This document shows positions 7,972 through 17,194 of a stretch of DNA of 64,000 nt, piece after piece (within the stretch, counting starts at the first letter, position 1; every line of letters starts with the position of its first letter). This DNA is from an uncultured Lachnospiraceae bacterium. Its GTDB lineage: Bacteria; Bacillota; Clostridia; Lachnospirales; Lachnospiraceae. The translations under genes were made by a program, and so were the position numbers. The notes beneath the pieces are model-generated. The model saw nothing but the letters and a program-made list of their open reading frames with translations. It ran no database searches and was not told the origin of the DNA. The stretch is from NCBI GenBank assembly GCA_947652735.1, contig CANTEG010000010.1, forward strand, positions 45,026 through 109,025, given 5' to 3'.

Positions 7972-9279
7972 GTGATTAAGATAAACATTTTAGTGCTTGT
8001 TTTGTATATACTTCTGGTTATTATAAGCAGGCACCATTTCAGTAAATATAAGGGAGGTGTAAGGACATCTGAATTTGTCAGGAAGCATTTTGCCTGTGCA
8101 GTTCCGATTACGAAAAAACGAATTATTTTATGTATGGTTGTTTTCTTCGTATTTAATCTTATATCGCTTACAGTTGCAATCATGGAAAGAAAGGAGAAAG
8201 ACAACAGCAACATTGTATTGCGGGATGGTTATGGCGGACAGGTACGGGAATATGAAATAAATATGGATTATCAGGGTGATAAAACTAAGCTGAATTATGA
8301 GGTTTTGCCTTTAGAATATACGGCTTCCGAGTTTTATGAAAAAAGCGGGGAGCTGTTTCAGGAATATGAAAGAGAGCTTGTAGGTAATAACACGGATTTA
8401 ATGCATATTTATGGTGACATCAATATTCCTGAGGAGCATCAAAAGGACTTCGAGCTTACATGGATGATAAGTGAACCTGATATCGTAGCCTCAAGCGGGC
8501 AGGTGAATAGGAATGAGCTTGATGAAAAAAAGTATGTAACGCTCACCGCTGTACTTGAATATGGGGATTACTCAAACATACATGAGTACACGCTTGGAAT
8601 CGAACCGACAGGAGAAAGTGAAGCGCTTATAAGGGCAAAGAATGAGCTTGGCAATTTGGAAAAGGATAACCGTAACCAAAGTGAGATACAAATTCCGAAT
8701 GATATATTCGGGGTGAAGATATCATTACAACAAGAAACAAACAATACATCTGTTCAAATTTTCACGTTTGGTATTATTTTTTGTATTATTTTTGCACTCG
8801 GTGAAGCCGTAAATGAACGAAAGAAAGCCAGTGATAGAAATAGGTTGCTGATGGATTTGTATCCTGAGCTTGTAAACAGTTTATGGCTTTTTCTGAGTGC
8901 AGGATTAACGGTGAAATCGGGAATGTGTCAAATGATTAAAATGAATCAGGAAAAGAATGTTTTAGTTTTAGAGATGGAGCATGCAATGAATCAAATTGAC
9001 TCCGGCTTGGATGAATGTACGGCCTATGAGGAGTTAGGTCAAAGATTAGGACCGACAGCTTACAGAAGGCTTATGAATCAGATAAGCAGAAATATAAAAA
9101 TAGGAACAAAGGATCTGCTTAAGCTTATGGAGAACGAAGTCGCTGTTTCTCTTGAAGTAAAGAAAGAAAATACCAAGAAAAAAGGAGAGGAAGCTTCAAC
9201 GAAGCTTTTAATCCCAATGGTTGTAATGCTTCTTGTCGTGATGCTCATAATAGTTACTCCGGTTGTGGTGAGCCTATAA
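7972..9279 (+). CDS. tadC: TadC-like platform protein with a large extracytoplasmic insert
   Basis: 435 residues, longer than usual TadC. A first helix (residues 4-20) and a second (about 46-65) precede roughly 190 hydrophilic residues rich in acidic and polar groups. A third helix (about 260-280) leads into a cytoplasmic part with LLMDLYPELVNSLWLFLSAGLTV, ending in a strongly hydrophobic C-terminal helix. The C-terminal half matches TadC; the extra domain should face outward. GTG start 7972 with GGGAGG 6 bases upstream; ATG at 7970 hits a stop immediately. What the insert binds is unknown. Confidence 0.8.
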   Translation: MIKINILVLVLYILLVIISRHHFSKYKGGVRTSEFVRKHFACAVPITKKRIILCMVVFFVFNLISLTVAIMERKEKDNSNIVLRDGYGGQVREYEINMDYQGDKTKLNYEVLPLEYTASEFYEKSGELFQEYERELVGNNTDLMHIYGDINIPEEHQKDFELTWMISEPDIVASSGQVNRNELDEKKYVTLTAVLEYGDYSNIHEYTLGIEPTGESEALIRAKNELGNLEKDNRNQSEIQIPNDIFGVKISLQQETNNTSVQIFTFGIIFCIIFALGEAVNERKKASDRNRLLMDLYPELVNSLWLFLSAGLTVKSGMCQMIKMNQEKNVLVLEMEHAMNQIDSGLDECTAYEELGQRLGPTAYRRLMNQISRNIKIGTKDLLKLMENEVAVSLEVKKENTKKKGEEASTKLLIPMVVMLLVVMLIIVTPVVVSL

Positions 9280-9321
9280 CTGAAAATAAGGTTGGTGTTC
9301 AAACTGAAGGAGGTATACATT

Positions 9322-9489
9322 ATGATAAAAAGGTTTATGGTGGACGAAGATGGTATGGGTGTTGTGGAAGTTATTTTAATTATGGTAGTTCTGATTGCTA
9401 TGGTAGCAATATTCCAAAAACAGATAAAGGCATTGGTCATGAATATATGGAAATCTATCAATTCAGATGCCGGTGATATTTATTCATAA
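9322..9489 (+). CDS. flp: Flp-type major pilin precursor
   Basis: 55 residues. The short leader MIKRFMVDEDG is followed by MGVVEV and a hydrophobic stretch, giving a class III prepilin cleavage site after glycine with glutamate at mature position 5. The mature protein would be about 44 residues, the usual size of Flp pilins. The start is ATG 9322 with AAGGAGG at 9307-9313; an earlier in-frame codon at 9292 has no ribosome site. Lies directly after tadC. The 160 bases that follow hold hairpin-like sequence but no gene. Confidence 0.92.
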   Translation: MIKRFMVDEDGMGVVEVILIMVVLIAMVAIFQKQIKALVMNIWKSINSDAGDIYS

Positions 9490-9649
9490 ATACCTTATAA
9501 AATTCACAACATGCAGTGTGAGAAAGAAAGTAGGGTTTAATAGGAAGATGTGTTTCTTATTGGAACGCTTTCGTCCATGTTAGCGAATATCTGAACGGTT
9601 ACGTTAAGGACGTTTTCGTTTGGACTTATGAACAAGAAAGGAGGAGAAC

Positions 9650-11167
9650 ATGAAAAATAGTGGACAGATAACAGTGTTTTTATGTCTGATTATGAGTGGA
9701 ATGCTTTTGATTGCAACGACTGTAATAGGAATCATTAATCGGATGTCAGCAAAAGAAAAGGCTGTAATTGCGGCAAAAGGCGTTATATCAGATGTAAAGG
9801 CTGAATACAACACTTACATATTTGAACATTATCATGTTCTCCTTTTTGATAAAACATCGGGAGGACTTGGAGAAGCAGATATTGAACATAAGCTTGAAGA
9901 AAACATATCAGAGAAATTGGGCATAAATTTTAACGTAGGGCAGGCAGTTGTCAGCGATTATACATATATATGGCAAGATGAATGTGTAGAGCTGAAAAAG
10001 CAGATTAAGGATTATACGAAATATGCCATAGTAAAAAATGAAGCGGAAAAGCTTATGGAAAAAATAGGGGTAGGAGGTGATACGTTGTCAGATGAACTTG
10101 CTTCTGAGGTGGAAAATCAGGACAAAGAGCAACGAAAGGCAGAAGAAGATATAAAGGATAAAAAACAAACAGAAGCAGGCAGTGAAAAGAATAATAATCA
10201 AAAGGAAATAAGCAACAAAGACAATGACGGGCAAAAGGAAGAAGCTTCGTCTGAGCAGGACGAAAGAGCTGCGTATAAGAGTGGTGGAAACACTGACGAC
10301 CCAAGAAACTTTACCAAGTCATTAAATGCATCTGGACTGCTTATGCTCGTACTTCCTGAGGATTTTGAGATAAGCACTGCTGAAATTAACCAGAATGAAT
10401 GTATATCAATAAAGCTAAAAGGTGCTTTGTGGAATGTAGTAAACACAAATATGCGGTTTGATAGTTGCAGCGATATGCTAAAAGATATGAAAACAGAGGA
10501 GGGATGGAAGAACGGTTTGCTCACGTCAGCCTGTGGATTATCATACAGCTTAGAGGTTTTTAACCGTGCCACAAATACAGATATAAATGACAGCTCTGTT
10601 TTAAACTATGAGCTCGAATATCTTGTGAATGGTAAAAATACTGACGAGAAAAACCTGAAAAAAATAGTGGAACGAATCATACTTTTGCGGTTCCCGCAAA
10701 ATTATATGTACCTTATGTCTGACGCGGCAAGAATGAAAAAGGTGATGAAAATTGCAAGGACACTTGCAATTAAAACCAAGATACCTGCTACGGTCTATAA
10801 GGTATTAATAGCGGGCTGCTGGTCATATGTGGAGGGAATTGCAGATGTAAGGATTTTGATGCATGGCGGGGAAATACCATTCGTGAAAAGTAATGAAAGC
10901 TGGATAACGGATTTAAACAATCTGGGAGAAAGCATATTTGAGGGACAAAGCTGTGAGGAGGGAACCTGCTATGAGGACTACATAATGATGCTCCTTGCCA
11001 TAAACATGGATAGGACATACTTGAGGATGCTTGACCTTATGGATGTAAATGCAAGTATTGAGGATGAAAGGTTTGATATTGTAAATGGTGCAACTGATTT
11101 AATGATTGATTTTAGAGTCACATATCAGGATAAGCAATACGATATCAGACAGCAGGGAGGATATTAA
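9650..11167 (+). CDS. DUF5702-like TadG-type pilus-associated protein
   Basis: 505 residues. The N-terminus NSGQITVFLCLIMSGMLLIA is a pilin-like membrane anchor typical of DUF5702 proteins in Firmicute Tad loci. A long exported part follows. Residues about 150-215 are highly charged and low in complexity (repeated K, E, D, N, Q), probably a flexible linker. The C-terminal part carries SLEVFNRATNTD and repeated methionine-rich helices. Role inferred from context: a minor pilin or surface component. GGAGGAG lies just before the ATG. Confidence 0.72.
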   Translation: MKNSGQITVFLCLIMSGMLLIATTVIGIINRMSAKEKAVIAAKGVISDVKAEYNTYIFEHYHVLLFDKTSGGLGEADIEHKLEENISEKLGINFNVGQAVVSDYTYIWQDECVELKKQIKDYTKYAIVKNEAEKLMEKIGVGGDTLSDELASEVENQDKEQRKAEEDIKDKKQTEAGSEKNNNQKEISNKDNDGQKEEASSEQDERAAYKSGGNTDDPRNFTKSLNASGLLMLVLPEDFEISTAEINQNECISIKLKGALWNVVNTNMRFDSCSDMLKDMKTEEGWKNGLLTSACGLSYSLEVFNRATNTDINDSSVLNYELEYLVNGKNTDEKNLKKIVERIILLRFPQNYMYLMSDAARMKKVMKIARTLAIKTKIPATVYKVLIAGCWSYVEGIADVRILMHGGEIPFVKSNESWITDLNNLGESIFEGQSCEEGTCYEDYIMMLLAINMDRTYLRMLDLMDVNASIEDERFDIVNGATDLMIDFRVTYQDKQYDIRQQGGY

Positions 11168-11272
11168 TGTTCTTTGTCCCGACGTCTTCTGTCCTGCCAT
11201 CTTAAAAAAATCCTCTCCGGGTGCAAACTATACTGAGGGCAGAGACGTTAGGAGAAAGGACATTAAAAATAT

Positions 11273-12013
11273 ATGGTTTTACAAAAAAATAATAAAGGAA
11301 GCACTGTTGTTGAAACAACGCTTATATTGCCGATTTTTCTGTTTGCAATGCTTGCACTGTATGGATTTTGTCAGTGTAAAATGGCGGAAAATATTATATA
11401 TGAGGCGGCGTCGGAAACGGCGGGATATTTGGCGGAATATGCCTATATTGGTGACGGAAATGGACTTATTGCAGAGCATAAATTTAGACAGTATATGGAT
11501 AATGAGAAGCTTGTTGAAAAATACGTGGAGGGCGGAGTGTCGGGAGTGGACTTTTTCGGTTCTGTTTATTTGGACGAGAAGGATAATGTGGTTCTTAACG
11601 TAAGCTATAAACTGAATATAAAAGTCCCACTTTTCGAAAAGCTGTCGGGGAAGAAAAATTATACGATTACCCGTAGAGCTTACACAGGTTATAAAAATAA
11701 CATAGATGAACGCTCCTATGAGGATGAGATATATGTATATATTACGGAAAACAGGGATGTATACCATCTGAGCAGAAGCTGTACACACCTGTTATTGTCT
11801 GTCTCAAGTGTCAACAGGGAAGTTGCGGATAAGAAAGGATTAAGCCCCTGCGGTCTTTGTGGTCAGAATTACGGCAAGTTTGTTTACATAACGTTGACGG
11901 GAAGGGCATATCATTCAGACAAAACCTGTAGCGGATTAAAAAGAACGGTTTATAAGGTCAGCTTGAGTAAGGCAGGTGAATTACCGCCATGTATAAGATG
12001 TGGAGGAAGATAA
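11273..12013 (+). CDS. TadE-like minor pilin with two C-terminal cysteine motifs
   Basis: 246 residues. KGSTVVETTLILPIFLF is a TadE-like prepilin N-terminus with Glu at position +5 after the glycine. The C-terminal 90 residues contain a duplicated motif: a short strand, YH, a cysteine 6 residues later, about 25 residues and then PC-x-x-C. The copies are YHLSRSC...SPCGLC and YHSDKTC...PPCIRC. Such His/Cys arrangements resemble small metal-binding modules. It would lie outside the cell at the pilus. Start at ATG 11273; the upstream GGAGAAAGG is about 12 bases away. Confidence 0.75.
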   Translation: MVLQKNNKGSTVVETTLILPIFLFAMLALYGFCQCKMAENIIYEAASETAGYLAEYAYIGDGNGLIAEHKFRQYMDNEKLVEKYVEGGVSGVDFFGSVYLDEKDNVVLNVSYKLNIKVPLFEKLSGKKNYTITRRAYTGYKNNIDERSYEDEIYVYITENRDVYHLSRSCTHLLLSVSSVNREVADKKGLSPCGLCGQNYGKFVYITLTGRAYHSDKTCSGLKRTVYKVSLSKAGELPPCIRCGGR

Positions 12014-12094
12014 GGATATTATATAACGGATAACAGGGAAAGAGGAGCCTGGCATATCTCTATGATGTTGATATAAAAGAGGAGATAAAATTAA

Positions 12095-12544
12095 ATGAAC
12101 AATAAACGAAGCAAATGGGATAATAAAAGAAGGAATAACAGAAAAATTGACAGCAAAATTAGCAGAAAAAATAAGAAAACGAATAATAGGGATAACAGAG
12201 GAAGTACGACTGTCGAACTGTGTTTTGTTATGCCCATTGTACTTGGTGTTATTGTCTTATGTATATCACTTTTGGTAAATACAATTATTGATATTAAGGC
12301 GCAGGAGATGGCATACAGTTCAATTTATACATACGCCATAAATACTGACAGCAAGGATGCAGTAAATTTCAATTATCAGAAGATAAAAATTAAAAATGAA
12401 AAAGGACTGGTCAAGGCACAGCCAAGCGGTATTAGGGGGATATTAAAGTACAGAAACCCAATTGTGTTATATTGTACAGAATATGATAAATGTACGGAAC
12501 GGCTAAGGAGGTGGCAGGCGTATGGAGATATATTTCAGGAGTAG
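12095..12544 (+). CDS. TadE/TadF-like minor pilin
   Basis: 149 residues. An unusually basic, asparagine-rich 39-residue leader (many K, R, N) is followed by RGSTTVELCFVMPIVLGV, a prepilin cleavage site and membrane anchor. The remaining part is a short exported domain with YCTEYDKCTERLRRW near the end. Role as minor pilin is inferred from the signal and from position within the Tad operon. AGAGGAG precedes the ATG. Its last 23 bases overlap the FHA gene. Confidence 0.72.
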   Translation: MNNKRSKWDNKRRNNRKIDSKISRKNKKTNNRDNRGSTTVELCFVMPIVLGVIVLCISLLVNTIIDIKAQEMAYSSIYTYAINTDSKDAVNFNYQKIKIKNEKGLVKAQPSGIRGILKYRNPIVLYCTEYDKCTERLRRWQAYGDIFQE

Positions 12545-13430
12545 TGATTTGGACAATTATGTTGATATCAGAATTGGAAATCAAAAGGAGCTTCAGGCAT
12601 CGGCATCAGGGTATAAGGTGCCTATGATTGAAGAAAATCATATACCATATATGCTGAAACCGTCAAGCAGGGAAATTGATGGTGAAATATGGCTTAGATA
12701 TCATACAGGTACATCATACATTTTAGAACGGGTGCTTTATAAGATGAGGCTTGATGGTGCTATGCTGCGGCTTATCTTTTCACAGATATGTGAGTGTATG
12801 GCAAGTCTTGAAAAATATCTTTTAGATGCAGAGGACCTTGTATTGGAACCGCAGTATATTTTGTACAGGGCAGACGTAAGGAACATAGGCCTTATATACG
12901 TTCCGGGATATAATAGGGATATCAGGGTACAGATACGGGTGTTGCTGGAAGCCCTTATGAAAAGATTTGACCACAGGGACAGACAGGGACTTATTTACAT
13001 GTATGGACTTTATGACATGATTTGCAGCGATGCAGCGGCACTTGGGCAGTTTAGGGGGCGGGTGTTGGAGGAAATAAAAGAGGATGAGGGTATAGTAACA
13101 GACAAAAAAGCACAATATAAGGAGGAACCCAAAATTACGGGACTTGTCCCCCTGACAAATGGTGCACTTGAGTTAATGGAACTTGATAAGTACAGTGACA
13201 CAATTGTCATAGGCCGCGGGAAACGGGAATCAGACTACAGACTGCCGACGAATCAAATAAGCCGTATTCATGCGTGTATATATAAACAGGGAAATGAAAT
13301 AATAATTAAAGATGCAGATTCTACCAATGGAACATTTTTAAACTACGAACGGTTAGGTCCCGGAGAGGGACGAATATTACGACAGGGAGATGTAGTATCA
13401 TTTGCGAATGAGGAATTCTTCGTTAAATAG
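12522..13430 (+). CDS. DUF6382-FHA domain protein of the Tad locus
   Basis: 302 residues. The first 170 residues match the DUF6382 type seen beside Tad genes in Clostridia (YMLKPSSREIDGEIWLRY and nearby). The last 90 residues form an FHA domain: VIGRGKRESDYRL, ISRIHACIY and DADSTNGTFLN. FHA domains bind phosphothreonine peptides, so phosphorylation may regulate the pilus; no kinase is visible nearby. The gene starts inside the preceding pilin gene (AAGGAGG at 12506-12512), so translation is coupled. A terminator at its stop closes the operon. Confidence 0.82.
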   Translation: MEIYFRSSDLDNYVDIRIGNQKELQASASGYKVPMIEENHIPYMLKPSSREIDGEIWLRYHTGTSYILERVLYKMRLDGAMLRLIFSQICECMASLEKYLLDAEDLVLEPQYILYRADVRNIGLIYVPGYNRDIRVQIRVLLEALMKRFDHRDRQGLIYMYGLYDMICSDAAALGQFRGRVLEEIKEDEGIVTDKKAQYKEEPKITGLVPLTNGALELMELDKYSDTIVIGRGKRESDYRLPTNQISRIHACIYKQGNEIIIKDADSTNGTFLNYERLGPGEGRILRQGDVVSFANEEFFVK

Positions 13431-13453
13431 CCTTTACTAAAAAGGCTATTTTT
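13425..13453 (+). terminator. Intrinsic terminator closing the Tad operon
   Basis: AAATAGCCTTT and AAAGGCTATTT form an 11-bp perfect stem with a 5-base loop, followed by T residues. It overlaps the stop codon of the FHA gene. Confidence 0.88.
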
Positions 13454-13496
13454 GTTATATTAAAATATATGCGATTAATTTTAAGAGGTGGAAAAA

Positions 13497-14498
13497 GTGA
13501 AGGTTAATGTATATTACGGTGGCAGAGGGCTGCTTGAGGATCCGACATTGTTTGTTTTGGACAAGGTGATACAGGTACTTGAGGAGCTTCGTGTTGAAGT
13601 AAACAGATATAATATGTACGAGGATAAAAGTGGAATTGCTACACTGCCAAATACACTGAAGGAGTGCGACGGAGTTATACTTGCAGTCAGTCTTGAGTGG
13701 TTTGGTATAGGCGGATATATGCAACAGTTTCTTGATATGTGTTGGCTTTACGGTGATAAGGAAAAAATTTCCACTTTATATATGCTTCCAATTGTTATTG
13801 CTACGGCATACGGTGAACAGGATGCAGAGATGTCACTCCGCAAGGCATGGGATGTGCTTGGCGGTATTTCCATGAACGGTCTTGCTTCTTATGTGGACAG
13901 TCATGAGGTCTTTGAACGTAATCCTGATTACCTTGCTATTATTGAAAAGACAGCAGAAAATCTTTACAGAAATATTAACAAGAAGTCGGTGAAGCTTCCG
14001 ACAAGTAATATTGCAGTAAAGAACAATATTATAAAAACGCACAACATTAAGCTTACACCTCAGGAAAGCGAGCAGCTTTCCAAGTTTGTTGCAGATGACG
14101 GCTACGTCAAAAAGCAAAAAGAAGATATTGAGGAACTGTCAGCAATGTTTAAGCAGATGCTTGGCGGTGAGGAGCCGCAGGAAAGAGTGTACGATGACGA
14201 TTTTATAGAAGCACTATATACCCATTATCATCCTGAAAAGGATTTTGTTGCAAAATACGTTATCATTATTGCTGATTTAGGCAAAAATCTTATTATTGAT
14301 GTTGGAAATGAACTTTACTGTGAATATGGGGAAATGCAGGATTCTGACGTAAAGATGAAGTTAAACAGTACCCTTATGAAGAAAATCATAGGCGGAAAGC
14401 TTACGTTCCAAAAGGGATTTATGTCAGGTGAAATTACTGCAAAGGGTAACTTTAAAACACTTAGAATGTTAGACCAGATATTCAAATTTGAAAAATAG
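13497..14498 (+). CDS. Flavodoxin-like / SCP2 sterol-binding-like two-domain protein
   Basis: About 333 residues. The first 165 resemble an NAD(P)H-dependent FMN reductase or flavodoxin fold: ECDGVILAVSLEWFGIGGYMQQFLD is the substrate loop region. The last 110 residues resemble an SCP2 fold with EYGEMQDSDVKMKLN and GKLTFQKGFMSGEITAKGN. SCP2 domains hold hydrophobic ligands, so a role in redox chemistry on a lipid-like molecule is possible but unproven. I prefer GTG 13497 because AGAGGTGG lies just upstream; GTG 13488 would overlap that ribosome site. Confidence 0.75.
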   Translation: MKVNVYYGGRGLLEDPTLFVLDKVIQVLEELRVEVNRYNMYEDKSGIATLPNTLKECDGVILAVSLEWFGIGGYMQQFLDMCWLYGDKEKISTLYMLPIVIATAYGEQDAEMSLRKAWDVLGGISMNGLASYVDSHEVFERNPDYLAIIEKTAENLYRNINKKSVKLPTSNIAVKNNIIKTHNIKLTPQESEQLSKFVADDGYVKKQKEDIEELSAMFKQMLGGEEPQERVYDDDFIEALYTHYHPEKDFVAKYVIIIADLGKNLIIDVGNELYCEYGEMQDSDVKMKLNSTLMKKIIGGKLTFQKGFMSGEITAKGNFKTLRMLDQIFKFEK

Positions 14499-14520
14499 AT
14501 GTTGAGGATGGAGTTGCCAT

Positions 14521-16194
14521 ATGTCTTACATGGCGTTATACAGAAAGTGGCGTCCTGATGAATTTCAGGAGGTTAAGGGTCAGGAGCATATTGTTACTAC
14601 CCTGAAAAATCAAATAAAAAATGACAGAATAGGTCATGCATACCTTTTTTGCGGGACAAGGGGAACGGGAAAAACCACTGTTGCAAAGCTTATGGCAAAG
14701 GCGGTAAACTGTGAAAATCCCATAGATGGAAGTCCGTGTAATAAATGCGAGAGCTGTATGGCTATTGCAGCAGGTAATTCCATGAATGTCATTGAGATTG
14801 ATGCGGCATCAAACAACGGTGTTGACAACATCAGGCAGATAAACGGTGCAGTTCAATATTCACCGACTCAGGGAAAATATTTGGTTTACATTATAGATGA
14901 GGTTCATATGTTGTCTAAGGGGGCATTTAATGCATTGCTTAAAACATTGGAGGAACCGCCTGAGTATGTAATATTTATTTTGGCAACAACGGAATCACAT
15001 ATGATTCCTGCAACGATAATGTCAAGATGTCAGAGGTATGATTTTAGAAGAATATCGATTGAGACAATAACCGACAGGCTGACACAGCTTACCTGCCGTG
15101 AACGGGTTGAGGCCACACATGAGGCACTTGCGTATGTTGCAAAGGCAGCAGACGGATCCATGAGAGATGCTTTAAGTATACTGGATCAGTGTATCGCATT
15201 TAATCTGGGAGAACAGCTTACTTATGACAAGGTGTTAGAGACGGTCGGTGCTGTGGATATTGATATATATATAAAGCTGATGAAGGCCATTTTAACAGGA
15301 GATACACTGGCTGCCATAGATATCGTGGATGATGCTGTATGGAATGGCAAGGATCTTACACAGGTTGTAAACGAGTTTACCGGCTTTATTAGAAACATAC
15401 TTGTGCTCAAGCTCAATCCTGAAATGACTGTGGATGTCACCTCGGAAAATATCCCGGTTCTTCTTGAGTTGGGAGAGAAATTGTCAGAAGGTTATCTGAT
15501 TAACTATATCAACATACTTCAGGAGGCGGCAACAAAAATAAACCGTTCTTCAACAAAAAAGATAGTCCTTGAGGTTGCTGTCATAAAAATGATTAAGCCA
15601 CAGATGCAGGAGGGCTATGATGCGGCATTAAAACGTATTGAGGAGCTTGAGGAGAAAATTTCTGCCATTGAATCGGGAGAGGGTATACAGGTTCGTTATG
15701 TGGCAGAAAAAGAGGAAGCCAGGGAACCAGAGACAACAGCACATGTGGAAATAAGCCCTGAGGATAAAACAAAAGACATGAATGCAGGCACCACAGATGA
15801 TGAACAAAGTGAGAAAGTGCTGAAAAATTATAAAGAAAAATACAAGGATGCTGATTATAGGGAAATCATGAGGATTGTATCAGCGTGGCGTGATATTAAA
15901 TCGTCACTCATGCGCATGGAGAGAACATATCTTGACAAGGCAAGCATTGTACCGGGAGAAACGGCAGGAACGATTGATTTGGTGCTTACGGACAGCCCTG
16001 AAAACTTTATTGCAATACAGTATTTTAGGGAGCCGTCTAATTTAGAGGCGCTCGCCGATACGATTGCAGAGTTTGCAGAGAGAAATGTTAAGGTTGCAAT
16101 GAGAACAATCAAACAACAGGATTACCAAAAATCTGATATAAAAGATTGGGATTTGTCAAAAATACATTTTGATAACATAGAATTTAAATATTAG
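14521..16194 (+). CDS. dnaX: DNA polymerase III subunit gamma/tau
   Basis: 557 residues. The clamp-loader ATPase at the replication fork. Walker A is GTRGTGKTTVAK, the zinc module is CENPIDGSPCNKCESC, Walker B is YIIDEVHML and the arginine-finger motif is MSRCQRYDFRR. An acidic, low-complexity linker (about residues 400-440) separates the ATPase from the C-terminal tau-specific part. I see no clear slippery sequence for a short gamma form. First gene of the standard dnaX-ybaB-recR cluster; GAGG lies upstream of the ATG. Confidence 0.97.
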   Translation: MSYMALYRKWRPDEFQEVKGQEHIVTTLKNQIKNDRIGHAYLFCGTRGTGKTTVAKLMAKAVNCENPIDGSPCNKCESCMAIAAGNSMNVIEIDAASNNGVDNIRQINGAVQYSPTQGKYLVYIIDEVHMLSKGAFNALLKTLEEPPEYVIFILATTESHMIPATIMSRCQRYDFRRISIETITDRLTQLTCRERVEATHEALAYVAKAADGSMRDALSILDQCIAFNLGEQLTYDKVLETVGAVDIDIYIKLMKAILTGDTLAAIDIVDDAVWNGKDLTQVVNEFTGFIRNILVLKLNPEMTVDVTSENIPVLLELGEKLSEGYLINYINILQEAATKINRSSTKKIVLEVAVIKMIKPQMQEGYDAALKRIEELEEKISAIESGEGIQVRYVAEKEEAREPETTAHVEISPEDKTKDMNAGTTDDEQSEKVLKNYKEKYKDADYREIMRIVSAWRDIKSSLMRMERTYLDKASIVPGETAGTIDLVLTDSPENFIAIQYFREPSNLEALADTIAEFAERNVKVAMRTIKQQDYQKSDIKDWDLSKIHFDNIEFKY

Positions 16195-16206
16195 GAGGAT
16201 AACAAA

Positions 16207-16557
16207 ATGGCAAAAAGAGGAGGGTTCCCCGGAGGAGGCATGATGCCGGGCAATATGAACAATCTGATGAAGCAGGCTCAGAAAATGCAGAAGCAGATGG
16301 AGGAAACTACCAAGGAGCTTGAAGAAAAGGAATATGAGTCAACAGCAGGAGGGGGAGTCGTTAAGGTTAAGATAAATGGCAAGAAAGAAATTACAGAGCT
16401 TCACCTTGATGAGGAGGTTGTTGATAAGGATGATATAGAAATGCTTGAGGACCTTGTCATGGCAGCCGTAAATGAGGCTATCAGGATGCAGAGTGAGGAT
16501 GAGAAAGCCCAGATGGGCAAAATAACCGGTGGTATGGGCGGAGGATTTCCTTTCTAA
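16207..16557 (+). CDS. YbaB/EbfC family nucleoid-associated protein
   Basis: 116 residues. A small DNA-binding protein conserved between dnaX and recR. The glycine/methionine-rich N-terminus ([20 protein letters not shown]), a helical arm and [20 protein letters not shown] are diagnostic. AGGAGG is 6 bases before the ATG. Its stop overlaps the recR start (ATGG around 16557), implying coupling. Confidence 0.96.
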   Translation: MAKRGGFPGGGMMPGNMNNLMKQAQKMQKQMEETTKELEEKEYESTAGGGVVKVKINGKKEITELHLDEEVVDKDDIEMLEDLVMAAVNEAIRMQSEDEKAQMGKITGGMGGGFPF

Positions 16558-17156
16558 TGGACGTATACGGAGGACAGGTTAATAAGCTGATAGCTGAGTT
16601 GTCGGGTTTGCCCGGAATAGGCGGTAAAACTGCGCAAAGACTTGCATTTTACATTATAAATATGCCGGAGGACAGGGCAAAAAATTTAGCTGATGCCATT
16701 GTAGATGCAAAAACTAATATAAAATATTGTAAAACATGTTATACTATAACAGATAGGGAAGAATGCCCCATATGTGCGTCTGAGAAAAGGAATCATAAGC
16801 TGATTATGGTTGTTGAGTCTCCGAGGGATTTAGCTGCATATGAGAGGACTGCCCGATATGACGGAGTATATCATGTACTGCACGGCGTTATCAATCCTGC
16901 ACTCGGAATCGGTGTGGGGGACATAAAGCTTAAGGAGCTTATAGTAAGACTTGAGAAACAGGATGTTGAGGAGTTAATTATAGCTACAAATTCCAGTGTT
17001 GAGGGCGAGGCAACTGCCATGTACATATCCAAGCTTTTAAAGCCTTCGGGAATAAAAACCACAAGAATAGCAAGCGGTGTTCCTGTGGGAGGAGATTTGG
17101 AATGTATTGATGAGGTGACGCTTCTTCGTGCACTGGAGGGAAGAATAACTATATAG
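16557..17156 (+). CDS. recR: Recombination mediator RecR
   Basis: 199 residues, the expected size. Works with RecF/RecO in loading RecA at gapped DNA. Visible parts are the helix-hairpin-helix LPGIGGKTAQRLAFY, the zinc finger CKTCYTITDREECPIC, the Toprim domain starting at LIMVVESPRDLAAYE and the Walker-like ATNSSVEGEATAMYI. The start overlaps the ybaB stop by one base. Confidence 0.97.
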   Translation: MDVYGGQVNKLIAELSGLPGIGGKTAQRLAFYIINMPEDRAKNLADAIVDAKTNIKYCKTCYTITDREECPICASEKRNHKLIMVVESPRDLAAYERTARYDGVYHVLHGVINPALGIGVGDIKLKELIVRLEKQDVEELIIATNSSVEGEATAMYISKLLKPSGIKTTRIASGVPVGGDLECIDEVTLLRALEGRITI

Positions 17157-17194
17157 TCTTGGCGTTTAAGGTCAGAGAAAGTGAGGTATGTACT

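Noticed and set aside
10198-10572. Minus-strand open frames across the charged region of the DUF5702 gene and similar frames elsewhere
   Set aside because: They lie wholly inside well-supported genes, lack ribosome sites and show no recognisable motifs.
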